Shown: positions 49,415-60,097 of the stretch, in pieces | How positions within the stretch are numbered: the first letter of the stretch is position 1 | Layout of the letters: every line of letters begins with the position of its first letter | DNA from: Beijerinckiaceae bacterium | GTDB lineage: Bacteria > Pseudomonadota > Alphaproteobacteria > Rhizobiales > Beijerinckiaceae | Direction: 5' to 3' | NCBI GenBank assembly: GCA_947476075.1 | Contig: CANJPM010000001.1 | Location: forward strand, 1-64,000 | Length of the DNA stretch: 64,000 bases | The notes under the pieces: model-generated | Database searches by the model: none | The model's input: only the letters and a program-made list of their open reading frames with translations | What the model was told of the DNA's origin: nothing | Program-made: the position numbers and the translations under genes

Positions 49415-50068
49415 TCAGCCCTTCAGGAAGGGCAGGATCGCCTTTTCCATTTCTTCAATCGACAGCGATCCAACCTGACGCTGGCCGTTGATAAAGAACG
49501 TCGGCGTCGAGTTTACGGCAAATTTGTCCGTCGCCAGATCCCTCGCCTTGGTCATCTTGTCGTAGAGCTCTGAATCCTTGAGGCAGGCTTCGAACTTCTC
49601 CTGCGACAGGCCGGTCTGACGCAGCAGGCTTGAGAGGCTGGCGACAGGCGTGTCGTTCATCCACGCCTTTTGTTGGGCAAACAACAGGTCGACCACAGGA
49701 TAGCGTTTGTCGTCGCCCGAGCAGCGGGCGAGCATATAGGCTGCAAGATCGACGTTGTTGAGCGGGAATTCCCGCAAGACAAAGCGCACCTTGCCGGTGT
49801 CTATATACTTTGTTTTCAGCTCTTTGAACGTCGTGTTGTGGAAGTTGGCGCAATGCGAGCAGGTGGTGGAGGCGTATTCGACGATGGTGACGGGGGCGGC
49901 CTTGTCGCCAAGCCACAGGTCCGGCAGCGGGCCTTCCAGCAACAGCGCTTCCGGCGAGACGTTGGCCCCCTGCGCTAGGGCGTTCAGCGGCGCCAATGCA
50001 GCAAGGGCGATTGCGGAGCCGGCCAGTTCCAGAGCGCGGCGCCGGGTGGGCAGGAAATTCGTCGCCAT
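49415..50068 (-). CDS. DsbA-family thioredoxin-like protein
   Basis: Signal peptide; VTIVEYASTTCSHCANFHNTTFKELKTKYIDTGKVRFVLREFPL; STPTFFINGQRQVG. Confidence 0.92.
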   Translation of the reverse strand: MATNFLPTRRRALELAGSAIALAALAPLNALAQGANVSPEALLLEGPLPDLWLGDKAAPVTIVEYASTTCSHCANFHNTTFKELKTKYIDTGKVRFVLREFPLNNVDLAAYMLARCSGDDKRYPVVDLLFAQQKAWMNDTPVASLSSLLRQTGLSQEKFEACLKDSELYDKMTKARDLATDKFAVNSTPTFFINGQRQVGSLSIEEMEKAILPFLKG

Positions 50069-50206
50069 CAATCAATCCGATCTGCTGGGCGCCCGGTCGG
50101 GCGCCGTTGAAATGAACATCCACAATGTGGCGAGTCGAGGGACAGGCGCAAGGGGCTGTTTGGAACGCGGCCCTGAACCGCGCGCCAGCGGGACGATGGC
50201 CCGCAG

Positions 50207-50716
50207 CTAAAGCTGTTTCTTGTCCGACAACGCGGCTGCGCCAAGGCGGGTCAGCGCGGCCCGCAAGGCGTCGTCCTCAATCGGGGCGGCTGCAGCTTGC
50301 GCCAGCTCCATAGATTTCTGGTCAATCGCCAGCAGCGCACGGCGAGGGCGCGCCTGCCCAATTGGCCCCTGTCGCAGGCCGATTCGGCCCACGCAGCGCC
50401 AGCCGAGCCGGGCGTTGACGCGATCGATGACAATAGGAGCAAGGTGCTGAAATTCGAGTGCAAACGCACTCTCCACCCGCACCAGCAGGGTGGACGGCTC
50501 AATCGGCGCGTCCGGCGGACGTTGCGGCGCGCGGGGAACCCATTGCAGGCGCAGGGGCTCGCTGGCGGCCGCCAGCCGGGCGCCGACGATGTCGGGCCAG
50601 TGCAGGATGATGTCGCTCTCCCCAAACCCCTGCTTGGCCGCGACCGGCCCCATGGCCTTGCCCACGAAGTCAGCCAGCGGCTTGGCCCAGAATTTTTTGC
50701 GGGGGGGCGAGGCCAT
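50207..50716 (-). CDS. DUF721 (DciA-like) protein
   Basis: KPLADFVGKAMGPVAAKQGFGESDIILHWPDIVGARLAAASEPLRLQWV. Confidence 0.88.
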   Translation of the reverse strand: MASPPRKKFWAKPLADFVGKAMGPVAAKQGFGESDIILHWPDIVGARLAAASEPLRLQWVPRAPQRPPDAPIEPSTLLVRVESAFALEFQHLAPIVIDRVNARLGWRCVGRIGLRQGPIGQARPRRALLAIDQKSMELAQAAAAPIEDDALRAALTRLGAAALSDKKQL

Positions 50717-50723
50717 AAGCTTT

Positions 50724-52025
50724 TTAGAACCCCTCCGGCCGGCCCGCCGCCGCCACCAGCAGCGACTTGCCGTCGAACAGGCGCTTGGCGATGCTTTTGA
50801 CGTCGGTCATGGTCACAGTCGCCACCATGCCGTTGCGGGCGTCCAGAAACTCCACCGGATAGCCGTCCGTTTGCATGGCCACCAGATGTCCGGCGATCTT
50901 GGTTGAGGTGTCAAAGCGCAGCGCATAGGAGCCGATGAGATATTTCTTGGCCTTCTCCAGCTCGTCCTCGCTGGGGCCGTCGGTCAGCAGCTTGTCGATT
51001 TCTTCCTGGATCACGGCAAGCGATTCGGCGGCGCGTTCGTTTTTGGTTGAGGTGCCGCCGGTGAATTGCGCGCAATGGTCGCGATTCATCAATTGCGAAT
51101 GCACCGAATAGGCGAGGCCCCGCTTCTCGCGCACTTCCTTGAACAGGCGCGCCGAGAAGGAGCCGCCGCCCAGAATGTGGTTCAACACCACGCCCGCCAT
51201 GTAATCGGGATCGTGGCGGGGAATACCCGGCAGGCCGAAGCGGATCGTGGTCTGCGGCACGTCGACGTCTATGATCCGGGGCTTGCCGCCAAAGTTGGGC
51301 GTGATCTCGGTGGCGTCGACCACGACTGATTTTGCGGGCAAAGCCCCGAATGTTTTGTCGATGAGCGCGGCCAGACGGGCGGCGTCGATTGCGCCGACAG
51401 CCGCGATCTTCAGATTGTCGCGCGCGAGCGCGGCGCGATGGAAGTTCACCAAATCGTCGCGCGTGATTGCGGGAATGGAATCAAGATCGCCCTTGGTGGG
51501 GCGCCCATAAGGATGATCGCCGAAGGCTGCGATGCGGAAGGCTTTCGCCGCCAGAGAATTGGGATCCTGCGCATCATGCTTGTGGCCGGCGACGATCTGC
51601 GAGCGCACGCGCTCAATCGATTCGTCCTCAAGGCGCGGTTCGCAAATCGACACGCGGGCCAGCTCAAACGCCGCATCCATATGGCGCGAAAGCGTCTTCA
51701 TTTGGCCTGAAAAATTATCGTGGCTCTCGTGAAAGGAAATCTCCACCGCCTTGTCGTCGAGCGCGCGATGGAAAGCGTCTGAATCATAAGGCCCGGCGCC
51801 TTCGTCCAGCAGGCCCGACAACATGTGCGCCACGCCAGCCTTGCCCTTGGGATCCTGACTCGCGCCGCCCTTGAAAGCAAAATCAAACGCCAGCATCGGC
51901 ACCGCGTAATCTTCCACCAGCCAGGCCTCAAGGCCCAATGGCGTGATGATTTTTTGCACGCGCGCTGCGTAAGCTGAGGCAGGTTGAGCTGGTGCTTTCG
52001 TGTTTGTGTCTTGCAGAGCGGTCAT
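50724..52025 (-). CDS. M16 family peptidase-like protein lacking HXXEH (probable non-catalytic partner)
   Basis: M16 organisation, but zinc motif position reads KAGVAHMLSGLLDEGAG. Confidence 0.88.
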   Translation of the reverse strand: MTALQDTNTKAPAQPASAYAARVQKIITPLGLEAWLVEDYAVPMLAFDFAFKGGASQDPKGKAGVAHMLSGLLDEGAGPYDSDAFHRALDDKAVEISFHESHDNFSGQMKTLSRHMDAAFELARVSICEPRLEDESIERVRSQIVAGHKHDAQDPNSLAAKAFRIAAFGDHPYGRPTKGDLDSIPAITRDDLVNFHRAALARDNLKIAAVGAIDAARLAALIDKTFGALPAKSVVVDATEITPNFGGKPRIIDVDVPQTTIRFGLPGIPRHDPDYMAGVVLNHILGGGSFSARLFKEVREKRGLAYSVHSQLMNRDHCAQFTGGTSTKNERAAESLAVIQEEIDKLLTDGPSEDELEKAKKYLIGSYALRFDTSTKIAGHLVAMQTDGYPVEFLDARNGMVATVTMTDVKSIAKRLFDGKSLLVAAAGRPEGF

Positions 52026-52102
52026 GAATGCGTCCGGATTGCGCGTGCGCAAGACGCGCAGGCGGGAGGTGCAGGCAAGTTGCGCAGTTTCGTGAGGCGG
52101 CG

Positions 52103-53479
52103 TCAGCCCGCCTCAACCGGCGCCCCGTTCTCTTCGGGCATCAGATAAGCGGTGACGCAACGCTTGCGCGTCAGCCATTTTGCGCTCGTCGCGCGCACGT
52201 CTTCAGCCGTTACTGCATCGATACGATCAGGCCAGGTCTGCACCGCCTCCACCGTTTCGCCGGTGGTGAGCGCCGCGCCATACCAGCGCGCCAGCATGGA
52301 TTGATTGTCCTGTGCGTAGACGGCATCGGCGATCAGGCGCGTCTTGGCGCGGGCGAGATCTTCCTGCGCCACAGGCTCGCGCGACATTTGGCCGATCAGG
52401 GCTTCAACCGCCGCATCCAATTGCTCCAGAGTCGTCCCGGGGGATGGTACTGTCCAGACGTAGAAGCCTGAATCGTCGAGCGCGGTGCCGTAATAGTAAG
52501 AGCCGGCGGACACTGCGACCCGATCCTCCATCACCAGCTTGCGATAGAGCAGGCTGGTGGGGCCGCCGCCGATGAGATGGGCGGCGATCTCCATCGCCTC
52601 GGCATCGCCGGCGCTCGCCGTGCGATAGGAGGGAACGAGATAAACGCGCTGATGCGTGGGCTGCTCGACCTTTGCATCGCTCAACGTCACCGTGCGATGG
52701 GCCAGCGGGGCCGGCTCGCGCGGACGCGAACGCTCCGGCGCTTTGCCGCGTGCGGGCAGTTTGCCATACGTGGCTTTGGCCAGGCTCATCACCTCTTGAG
52801 CGTCTACGTCGCCGGCGACGATCAGGATCGCGTTTTCGGGCGTGTAGAAACGCTCGTAATAGGCGAGCGCGTCCTCGCGGTTCAGCGATTCAATCTCGTG
52901 CCGCCAGCCGATGATCGGCTTGCCATAGGGGTGGTGCGTGTAAAGCGCGGCGTGCATGGCCTCGCCCAATTGCGCGCCCGGATCGCCGTCGGTGCGCATG
53001 CGGCGCTCTTCCAGCACCACGTCGCGCTCTGGCGCCACGATCTCGTCGGTGAGGACGAGATTGGTCATGCGATCCGATTCAAAATCCATCAGCACGCGCA
53101 GGTGCTCTTTGGGCACGCGCTGGAAATAGGCGGTGTAATCGTTCGAGGTGAAGGCGTTCTCCTGGCCGCCGAGCTCGGCCACCACTTCGGAGAATTCGCC
53201 CACCGGATGGGTCTTTGTGCCCTTGAACATCAGATGTTCAAGAAAATGCGCGATGCCTGATTTACCCAATGGGTCGTCTGCCGAGCCGTTCCGGTACCAG
53301 ACCATATGCGTGACCACGGGGGCGCGATGGTCGGGGATGACCACGACTTCCATTCCGTTATCGAGCCGGAAATTGCCGATTTTGGGACCAGCGGCGGGAG
53401 TCGCAGCGCCGCTTTGGGCGCCTGCGATCAGCGAGGCGGATGAGGAAGAAGAGCCGAGACTGGAACCGGGACTATGCAT
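52103..53479 (-). CDS. M16 family zinc metallopeptidase
   Basis: GKSGIAHFLEHLMFKGTKTHPVGEFSEVVAELGGQENAFTSNDYTAYFQ (HXXEH). Confidence 0.93.
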   Translation of the reverse strand: MHSPGSSLGSSSSSASLIAGAQSGAATPAAGPKIGNFRLDNGMEVVVIPDHRAPVVTHMVWYRNGSADDPLGKSGIAHFLEHLMFKGTKTHPVGEFSEVVAELGGQENAFTSNDYTAYFQRVPKEHLRVLMDFESDRMTNLVLTDEIVAPERDVVLEERRMRTDGDPGAQLGEAMHAALYTHHPYGKPIIGWRHEIESLNREDALAYYERFYTPENAILIVAGDVDAQEVMSLAKATYGKLPARGKAPERSRPREPAPLAHRTVTLSDAKVEQPTHQRVYLVPSYRTASAGDAEAMEIAAHLIGGGPTSLLYRKLVMEDRVAVSAGSYYYGTALDDSGFYVWTVPSPGTTLEQLDAAVEALIGQMSREPVAQEDLARAKTRLIADAVYAQDNQSMLARWYGAALTTGETVEAVQTWPDRIDAVTAEDVRATSAKWLTRKRCVTAYLMPEENGAPVEAG

Positions 53480-53596
53480 CAGGGGCGAACCTCCGAACCT
53501 GGACGCGCCCTGCAGCGCGCCTCGCCCCTATATAAGCACGAAGTGCGCCCGCGTCAGGCGCCGCTTTTGCGCCTGACGTTATAATGATCAAAAAAA

Positions 53597-54340
53597 CTAA
53601 TCGATATTGTCGCCGCGCTGGGCGGCGTCGCGACGGCGCGCCTCTTCACGCTGCTGGGCGCGCGGGTCCATCGGATCTACCTCGCGACGCGCGTCGAAGG
53701 TGTATTTCACGGCTGTCGTCGGCTTGCGCAGACCGGCGGGCGGCTCGGTGAGGTTGCGTCGCGCCGGCTCCTGACCAGCCACCAGATCCTTTGAGGTGTC
53801 GGCGGTGGCGCGAACGGATTTCAGCTTGCCCCAGAAGTCGCCGGGGTTGCACAGGCGCTCAAGGCCGCCCTCATCGCAATTTTCCGCGCCCGGATTACGC
53901 TGCTGGCCGCCAGCGATGCGGCCCTTGCGCATTTCCTCGACCGACATCGGTTTGTCGGCGTCGTCGCGCGACCGGCGGATGCGCTCCTGCGCCTGCTTCT
54001 GGCTGCGGGTCTTGTCAAAGTCCTGCGGCCACGCCTGATTGCGCTCCCCAACCTGAGCGGAGGGCGGGGGTAATTGCGACAGGTTGGGCGGCAGCACCAG
54101 AGGCGGGCGCTCGCGATACTGGATCACCGGCTTGTCGTCCGGCTTGTCGATGGAGAACAGGCCAAACCCGATTACATTGGTCAGCGTGTTGAAAATGTTT
54201 TCGTCGCCATCGTCGAGCGCAATGGCGCTCTGGCTCGGGCCAAAGCCAAGCAACAGGGCGGCGCAGGCGGCCGCCAGAGCGGAGCGGCGCAAGCGCGGGC
54301 TCAAGAGATTCGGGCTCAAAAGGGAAGGACGAAGCGGCAT
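53597..54340 (-). CDS. hypothetical secreted protein
   Basis: Signal-like N-terminus then DDGDENIFNTLTNVIGFGLFSIDKPDDKPVIQYRERPPLVLPPN; between lspA and the M16 genes. Confidence 0.65.
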   Translation of the reverse strand: MPLRPSLLSPNLLSPRLRRSALAAACAALLLGFGPSQSAIALDDGDENIFNTLTNVIGFGLFSIDKPDDKPVIQYRERPPLVLPPNLSQLPPPSAQVGERNQAWPQDFDKTRSQKQAQERIRRSRDDADKPMSVEEMRKGRIAGGQQRNPGAENCDEGGLERLCNPGDFWGKLKSVRATADTSKDLVAGQEPARRNLTEPPAGLRKPTTAVKYTFDARREVDPMDPRAQQREEARRRDAAQRGDNID

Positions 54341-54411
54341 GTAAACATCCCCTGATCGCGACTGGATCCTGAGCGCCCAAATGTCCGCTATTCGCGGCTA
54401 TTTGGAGGCGT

Positions 54412-54951
54412 TCAGGCCTTGGCCTTGTTCGGCCCGGCTATTTCCTCGCTTTTGTCGCGAGACGGTAGCACGCTTTCATACAGGAGAAGGGCCACACCGG
54501 CAACGATGGCTACGTCAGCGATGTTGAAAACATACCAGGAAAGACGTCCAAACCGTTCAGTATCAAGGAAAAAATAGAAGAAATCGGCGACTGCGCCATA
54601 AGCGTAGCGATCATAGGCGTTGCCAAGTGCGCCGCCGACGATCAGCCCCAGCGCGCTCGCGCTCAGCCTGTCGGGGGCGCGCCACAGCCAGACGGCCAGC
54701 GCGCTGGTGGCCAGCAAAGTGAAACCCAGCAGCGTCCAGCGCCCGGTTTCGGTCTCCGCTGCAAACAGTGAATAGGAAATGCCGGGGTTCCACGCCATCA
54801 CGAGGTCGAGGAACGGCGCCACACGCACCGGCTGGCGCGCAGCGATGTCGTAGACGTTGAGCATCCAGAGCTTGTGCGCCTGATCGGCGATCAGGCAAAC
54901 GGCGGCAATGGATAACCCCAGAGCACGCGGCGAGGGGGAGCCGGCGGTCAA
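54412..54951 (-). CDS. lspA: lipoprotein signal peptidase
   Basis: [29 protein letters not shown]...[19 protein letters not shown]. Confidence 0.93.
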   Translation of the reverse strand: MTAGSPSPRALGLSIAAVCLIADQAHKLWMLNVYDIAARQPVRVAPFLDLVMAWNPGISYSLFAAETETGRWTLLGFTLLATSALAVWLWRAPDRLSASALGLIVGGALGNAYDRYAYGAVADFFYFFLDTERFGRLSWYVFNIADVAIVAGVALLLYESVLPSRDKSEEIAGPNKAKA

Positions 54952-57900
54952 GCTGACTTCGCCTTCAGTTCCCGCAAAGCCCTGGCGTCGCGCGGGCTCA
55001 CTTCGGGGAATTCAGGGTCCGCAAATGCGGGGTCAAAATAGCGCCACGAGCGGGCGCATTTGACGCCGCTTGCACGGACCGGCGCAACGCTGATCCCCGG
55101 CGCCTCGGCATCGCGGAAAGCGTCCTCGGGTCCCTCGCCCGCTTCAAGGGTGAGACCCGACGTGATGCAGACTTCGGAAAAATCGACGCTGGCGAGAATG
55201 GCCCGCGTGGAATCGTCAGCCACGTAAACGACGGGCGCGGCCTCAAGCGAGGAGCCGATGCGCTTGCTGGCGCGCTCGATCTCCAGTGCGCCGGTGACGA
55301 TGCGGCGGGCATTGCGGATGACGCGCCATTTGGCGGCCAGTTCGTCATTGCGCCATTCCGCCGGGGTGGCGGGAAATGTTTGCAGATGCACGGAAGAATC
55401 CGCGCTGCCTGTGCGGGCGATGAACGCTTCCTCGCAGGTGAAGGCCAGAATTGGCGCAAACCATGTCGAGACGCGCTGGAAAATCTCGTCGATCACGGTG
55501 AGCGCAGCCTGCCGCACAAGGCTTGAAGGGGGATCGCAATAGAGCGAATCCTTGCGTACGTCGAAGTAAAACGCCGACAGGTCGCTGGTCATGAACGCCG
55601 ACAATGCAGCGATCACGCGCTTGTAGTCGAAGGTCAGATAAGCCTCGCGCACAAGGCTGTCCAGCTCTACCAGCCGGTGCAGCATCAGGCGCTCAAGTTC
55701 GGGCATGTCATTGAAAGCGACGCGTTCGCTTGCGTTGAAATGCGCCAGCGAGCCAAGCATCCAACGCATGGTGTTGCGCAATTTGCGATAGGTCTCGATA
55801 AACGTCTTCAAGATTTCCGGCCCGATGCGCAGGTCGTCGGAATAATCGGACGCAGCCACCCACAGGCGCAGAATGTCGGCGCCCGAATCCTTGATGACCG
55901 TTTGCGGCGCGACGACATTGCCTACCGATTTCGACATCTTCTGGCCCTTCTCGTCCAGAACGAAGCCGTGCGTCAGCACAACGTCATAGGGCGCGCGTCC
56001 ACGCGTGCCGCAGCTTTCCAGCAAGGATGAATGGAACCAGCCGCGATGCTGGTCCGAGCCTTCCAGATACATGATCTCGTCGGCGCCGCCGTCGCGCACG
56101 CGCTGGATGCCGGCAAGCCCGGGGAAGTGCTCGTCGTCCTCCAGCGTGAAGGCATGCGTGCAGCCGGAATCAAACCAGACGTCGAGCACGTCGTCGATCT
56201 TTTCGTAATCGTCGGGATCGTATTCGGGCGCCAGGAAGCGCTGCGCCGCGCCGTCTGCAAACCAGGCGTCGGCGCCCTCTTGTTCGAACGCCTGCGCAAT
56301 GCGCGCGTTGACGATCTCGTCGATCAGAATCTCATGGCCGCCCTTCTTCACGAACACGGCGATGGGCACGCCCCAGGCGCGCTGGCGCGAGACCACCCAA
56401 TCGGGACGATTGGCGATCATGCCGTTGATGCGGTTTTCGCCAAAGGCCGGCGCCCAGCGCGTTTCCTTGATCGCCTTCAACGCCAGATCGCGCAGCGATT
56501 CATTGCGCGTCTGCGGCAGCGGCTTGTCCATCGCGATGAACCATTGCGGCGTATTGCGGAAGATGACCGGCTTCTTCGAGCGCCACGAATGGGGATATTG
56601 ATGCTTCAGCTTGCCGCGCGCGATCAGATTTCCTGCTGCCAGCAATTCTGCGATCACCGCGTCGTTGGCGTCGCCCTTTTTGCCTTTGTCGTCGATCACG
56701 CGCTTGCCCGCAAAGCCTGGCGCCTCGGCGGTATAATAGCCGTCGGCGTCCACGGTGTAGGGGATATTCGTGTCGATGCCGCGCGCGATCAATTCGCGCT
56801 GGTTGCTCATCCAAACGTCAAAGTCGTCGCGGCCGTGGCTGGGCGCGGTGTGGACAAAGCCGGTTCCGGTGTCGTCGGTTACATGGTCGCCGTCAAACAG
56901 CGGCACGTCGAATTCATAACCAGCTGCGCGATGGTTGAGCGGATGCGAACAGGCAAGAATGTCGCGCGGATCGATGGCCCGCACGCGCTCGAAATTCTCG
57001 ACGCGCGCTGACTTGAACACGTCGGACGCCAGACGATCGGCGAGAATGTAAAGCCCGCCGACCTTCGCCCAATTGTCTGCGGCGGCCTCCGTCACGCGAT
57101 AGAGGCTGTAGGCGATCTTGCGCGAATAGGAGATCGCGCGATTGGCCGGAATGGTCCATGGCGTCGTCGTCCAGATGACGACGGACGCCGCGTTGATCTC
57201 GGCGAACAATTCGTCGACGCCCTCAATGTCGAGCGCGCCCTCGCCGCTTTTCTCCATCGCCGCGCGCGTGGAATCCATGCTGCGCTCGCGCAATGTGCGC
57301 ACGGGGAAGGCGGTCCAGATGGTGTCGCTGACATGGTCTTCGTATTCGACTTCTGCCTCCGCCAGAGCGGTTTTCTCAACCACGCTCCACATCACGGGCT
57401 TTGAGCCGCGATAGAGGAGGCCGTTGGCGGCAAATTTCATGATCTCGCGCGCAATCTGCGCTTCGGCGGGAAACGCCATCGTGGCGTAGGGATTTGCCCA
57501 ATCTCCGGTGACGCCAAGGCGCACGAATTCCTCGCGCTGCACGCCAAGCCAATGTGTCGCATAGGCGCGGCATTCCTGCCGGAATGCGATCATCGCGGCG
57601 GGATTGGTGAAATCGGGCTTTGGCTTGCCCTTCGAGCGGTAATTGTCCTCCTCGATCTTCCATTCGATCGGCAGGCCGTGACAATCCCAGCCCGGAACGT
57701 AATTGGAATCCTTGCCCAGCATTTGCTGGCTGCGGGTCACGATGTCCTTGAGGATCTTGTTGAGCGCGTGCCCGATGTGGATGTTGCCGTTGGCGTAGGG
57801 AGGCCCGTCGTGCAGCACGAATTTGGGCCGCCCGGCCGAGGTCGAGCGCAGCTTGCCGTAGAGGTCAATCGCCTTCCAGCGCGCCAGAATCTCCGGCTCC

Positions 57901-58004
57901 TTCTGGGGCAGGCCGCCGCGCATCGGGAAATCGGTCACCGGCAGATAAAGGGTGGGAGCGTAATCAGGGCCTTTGGCGGGCGAGTCTGCGGGCTTGTCGT
58001 TCAT
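54948..58004 (-). CDS. ileS: isoleucyl-tRNA synthetase
   Basis: [56 protein letters not shown] (KMSKS). Confidence 0.98.
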   Translation of the reverse strand: MNDKPADSPAKGPDYAPTLYLPVTDFPMRGGLPQKEPEILARWKAIDLYGKLRSTSAGRPKFVLHDGPPYANGNIHIGHALNKILKDIVTRSQQMLGKDSNYVPGWDCHGLPIEWKIEEDNYRSKGKPKPDFTNPAAMIAFRQECRAYATHWLGVQREEFVRLGVTGDWANPYATMAFPAEAQIAREIMKFAANGLLYRGSKPVMWSVVEKTALAEAEVEYEDHVSDTIWTAFPVRTLRERSMDSTRAAMEKSGEGALDIEGVDELFAEINAASVVIWTTTPWTIPANRAISYSRKIAYSLYRVTEAAADNWAKVGGLYILADRLASDVFKSARVENFERVRAIDPRDILACSHPLNHRAAGYEFDVPLFDGDHVTDDTGTGFVHTAPSHGRDDFDVWMSNQRELIARGIDTNIPYTVDADGYYTAEAPGFAGKRVIDDKGKKGDANDAVIAELLAAGNLIARGKLKHQYPHSWRSKKPVIFRNTPQWFIAMDKPLPQTRNESLRDLALKAIKETRWAPAFGENRINGMIANRPDWVVSRQRAWGVPIAVFVKKGGHEILIDEIVNARIAQAFEQEGADAWFADGAAQRFLAPEYDPDDYEKIDDVLDVWFDSGCTHAFTLEDDEHFPGLAGIQRVRDGGADEIMYLEGSDQHRGWFHSSLLESCGTRGRAPYDVVLTHGFVLDEKGQKMSKSVGNVVAPQTVIKDSGADILRLWVAASDYSDDLRIGPEILKTFIETYRKLRNTMRWMLGSLAHFNASERVAFNDMPELERLMLHRLVELDSLVREAYLTFDYKRVIAALSAFMTSDLSAFYFDVRKDSLYCDPPSSLVRQAALTVIDEIFQRVSTWFAPILAFTCEEAFIARTGSADSSVHLQTFPATPAEWRNDELAAKWRVIRNARRIVTGALEIERASKRIGSSLEAAPVVYVADDSTRAILASVDFSEVCITSGLTLEAGEGPEDAFRDAEAPGISVAPVRASGVKCARSWRYFDPAFADPEFPEVSPRDARALRELKAKSA

Positions 58005-58115
58005 GGCGTGCCAATTTCCAGTCGAGGGGCGGCGCAGGGCGCAGCATGTGGCGTCAGTGATTACGGGATTTAGGCTCCAGCGCCAACATGGGCGAAGGGG
58101 GAGGGGGCGATTTGG

Positions 58116-58144
58116 TTGACGCAGGTACGGGATGCCCGTATAAA
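58116..58144 (+). promoter_or_regulatory. promoter TTGACG-N17-TATAAA with palindrome ACGGG-ATG-CCCGT in the spacer
   Basis: Hexamers at 58116-58121 and 58139-58144; palindrome 58127-58139 overlaps -10; upstream of brnT-like gene. Confidence 0.6.
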
Positions 58145-58190
58145 TGGGGCATTGAAGAACCTATTTTTATATTCGCCGGTTGGATAGCCA

Positions 58191-58484
58191 TTGACGGCAA
58201 AATTCGATTTTGAATGGGACGACGCGAAGGCTGAGAGCAATTTGCGCAAGCATGGGATCAGTTTTCAGGCGGCGACGTTAGCGTTTGAAGACAGCCACGT
58301 TGCAGAAGTCGATGCAAGCCGGGCGTCAGACGGTGAAATTCGCACCAAGGCCATCGCCTTGATCGATGGTTATTTTGTGTGCGTTGTCTTTACGCTTCGT
58401 GGCCGCACGGTAAGGCTGATCTCGGCGCGGCGCGCAAACCCAAAGGAGGAGAAGCTTTATGGCGATCGTACGCTATCAATTTGA
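58191..58484 (+). CDS. BrnT-family toxin
   Basis: FDFEWDDAKAESNLRKHGISFQAATLAFED...TVRLISARRANPKEEKLY; TTG start. Confidence 0.85.
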   Translation: MTAKFDFEWDDAKAESNLRKHGISFQAATLAFEDSHVAEVDASRASDGEIRTKAIALIDGYFVCVVFTLRGRTVRLISARRANPKEEKLYGDRTLSI

Positions 58485-58848
58485 CCCAGCGAACCCTCCC
58501 AAAATGACGGAGGCCGAGCGGCAGTTTCTGGATAACCTCACGCCAGAGCAGATCGAGCAAAATGCGCTTGATGATCCAGATAACCCGCCCTTCACGGACG
58601 AGGAACTGGAACGGCTGAGCATTGCCGCGCCCATTCAGCGCGCCCGGCGCGGGATGGGCCTCACCCAAGTCCAATTCTCCGAGCGCTTCCACATCAATCT
58701 CGCGCGCCTGCGCGACTGGGAGCAAGGCCGCTACAAGCCGGATTCCGCGTTGCTCGCCTATTTGAAAATCATCGCCGCCGAGCCTGATCTGGTGAGGCAG
58801 ATTCTGGAGCGGGGAGCAGCGGGTGAGAAAGCGGCTGCGGCTGAGTGA
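58459..58848 (+). CDS. XRE/HTH-domain antitoxin with BrnA-like N-terminus
   Basis: N-term VRYQFDPANPPKMTEAERQFLDNLTPEQIEQNALDDPDNPPFTDEEL; C-term MGLTQVQFSERFHINLARLRDWEQGRYKPDSALLAYLKII; AAGGAGGAG SD inside toxin gene. Confidence 0.8.
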   Translation: MAIVRYQFDPANPPKMTEAERQFLDNLTPEQIEQNALDDPDNPPFTDEELERLSIAAPIQRARRGMGLTQVQFSERFHINLARLRDWEQGRYKPDSALLAYLKIIAAEPDLVRQILERGAAGEKAAAAE

Positions 58849-58936
58849 TTGCGAGGATTTGCGCGGTCCGCATTGAAAGCGTAATCCTTGCGACGTCTGC
58901 GATCCACGACAGGCCACGCGTGCGTCGGCGCTTATG

Positions 58937-59896
58937 CTAACCCCCCGCCAAAATCTCCTGCGCCCTCGCGCAATCCTTCTCGATCTGCTCCGTCAGCGCC
59001 TCCAGCCCGTCGAACTGCAGCTCCGGCCTGATCCATTCCACGAACGCCACTTCGACGGTCTTGCCGTAAAGGTCGCCGGAAAAATCGAAGACATAGACCT
59101 CCAGCAGCGGTGCGCCGTTGTCGACGGTGGGCCGCCGGCCCCAGCTGGCCACCGCGTCCCATGTGCGGCCATCGACGCTCATCCGTACGGCGTAGATGCC
59201 GTGGGCTAAAGCGCAGGATTCGTGCAGGCGCAGATTGGCGGTGGGGAAGCCGATGGTGCGGCCGAGCTTGGCGCCGTGGATGATTTCTCCGCTGACGAAA
59301 TAATCGCGCCCAAGCAGCTGGCGGGCATAAGCTGCGTCGCCGCGCTCCAGCGCATCGCGCACGCCGCTGGAATGGACGGCGTCGAGGCTGCCGCGTGCGT
59401 CGAAGGCGATTTTCTCCACTACTTCAACTGCAAAGCCCAGTCGTTCGCCAGATTCCCTCAGGAAGTCGGGCGAGCCCTTGCGACCTTTGCCGAAGTGGAA
59501 ATCATAGCCCACCACCACGCCGCAGACGCCAAGGCGACGAACCAGAATGTCCTCCACGAACGCGCTCGCCTCAACGGCTGCCAGCTGCGCGTCGAAACTC
59601 AGCACGACCAGCCCGTCGAGCCCGAGGCGGGCAAGCGTTTGCGCTTTTGCCGCCTCTGGCGTCAGGCGATGGACGACGGAGCGGCCGGCGAAGAAATCAG
59701 CCGGGTGGGGCTCGAACGTCAGCACGGCGCAGGGCTTGCCAAGCTTTTGGGCAAGCGTGAGCGCGCGTTCGATCACGGCCTGATGGCCTCTGTGCACGCC
59801 GTCAAAATTGCCGATCGCCACAATGGCGCCTTCCAGCCCCATGGGCGGGCTCGGCGGGTCGCGGGCGATGATGAAGCCTTTGGCGAGGGTGGACAA
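58937..59896 (-). CDS. ribF: bifunctional riboflavin kinase/FAD synthetase
   Basis: IGNFDGVHRGHQAVIERAL, FGKGRKGSPDFL, GRTIGFPTANLRLHESCALAHGIYAV. Confidence 0.96.
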   Translation of the reverse strand: MSTLAKGFIIARDPPSPPMGLEGAIVAIGNFDGVHRGHQAVIERALTLAQKLGKPCAVLTFEPHPADFFAGRSVVHRLTPEAAKAQTLARLGLDGLVVLSFDAQLAAVEASAFVEDILVRRLGVCGVVVGYDFHFGKGRKGSPDFLRESGERLGFAVEVVEKIAFDARGSLDAVHSSGVRDALERGDAAYARQLLGRDYFVSGEIIHGAKLGRTIGFPTANLRLHESCALAHGIYAVRMSVDGRTWDAVASWGRRPTVDNGAPLLEVYVFDFSGDLYGKTVEVAFVEWIRPELQFDGLEALTEQIEKDCARAQEILAGG

Positions 59897-60097
59897 ATTC
59901 AGGCTCTTTGAGCGGGAGATTGAGCAAGGGTGAGCCCTTTACGGGCGCGCCGCCAGCCCAAGCGGCTGCGCCGCGGCAAACTGCATGGGGCGCCCGCCAG
60001 CGTCAAGTCGCGCAAGGTCCCAAGCCTTAAGTGTGATCGTCTTTCGCGCTCAGGCGACGCCTCTGTGCGCAGGGTTGGCGCGCGCTAGATTCAGGCC

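Noticed and set aside
58004-58190. T-box leader upstream of ileS
   Set aside because: ileS is on the minus strand and I see no T-box specifier/antiterminator signature; T-boxes are not expected in alphaproteobacteria.
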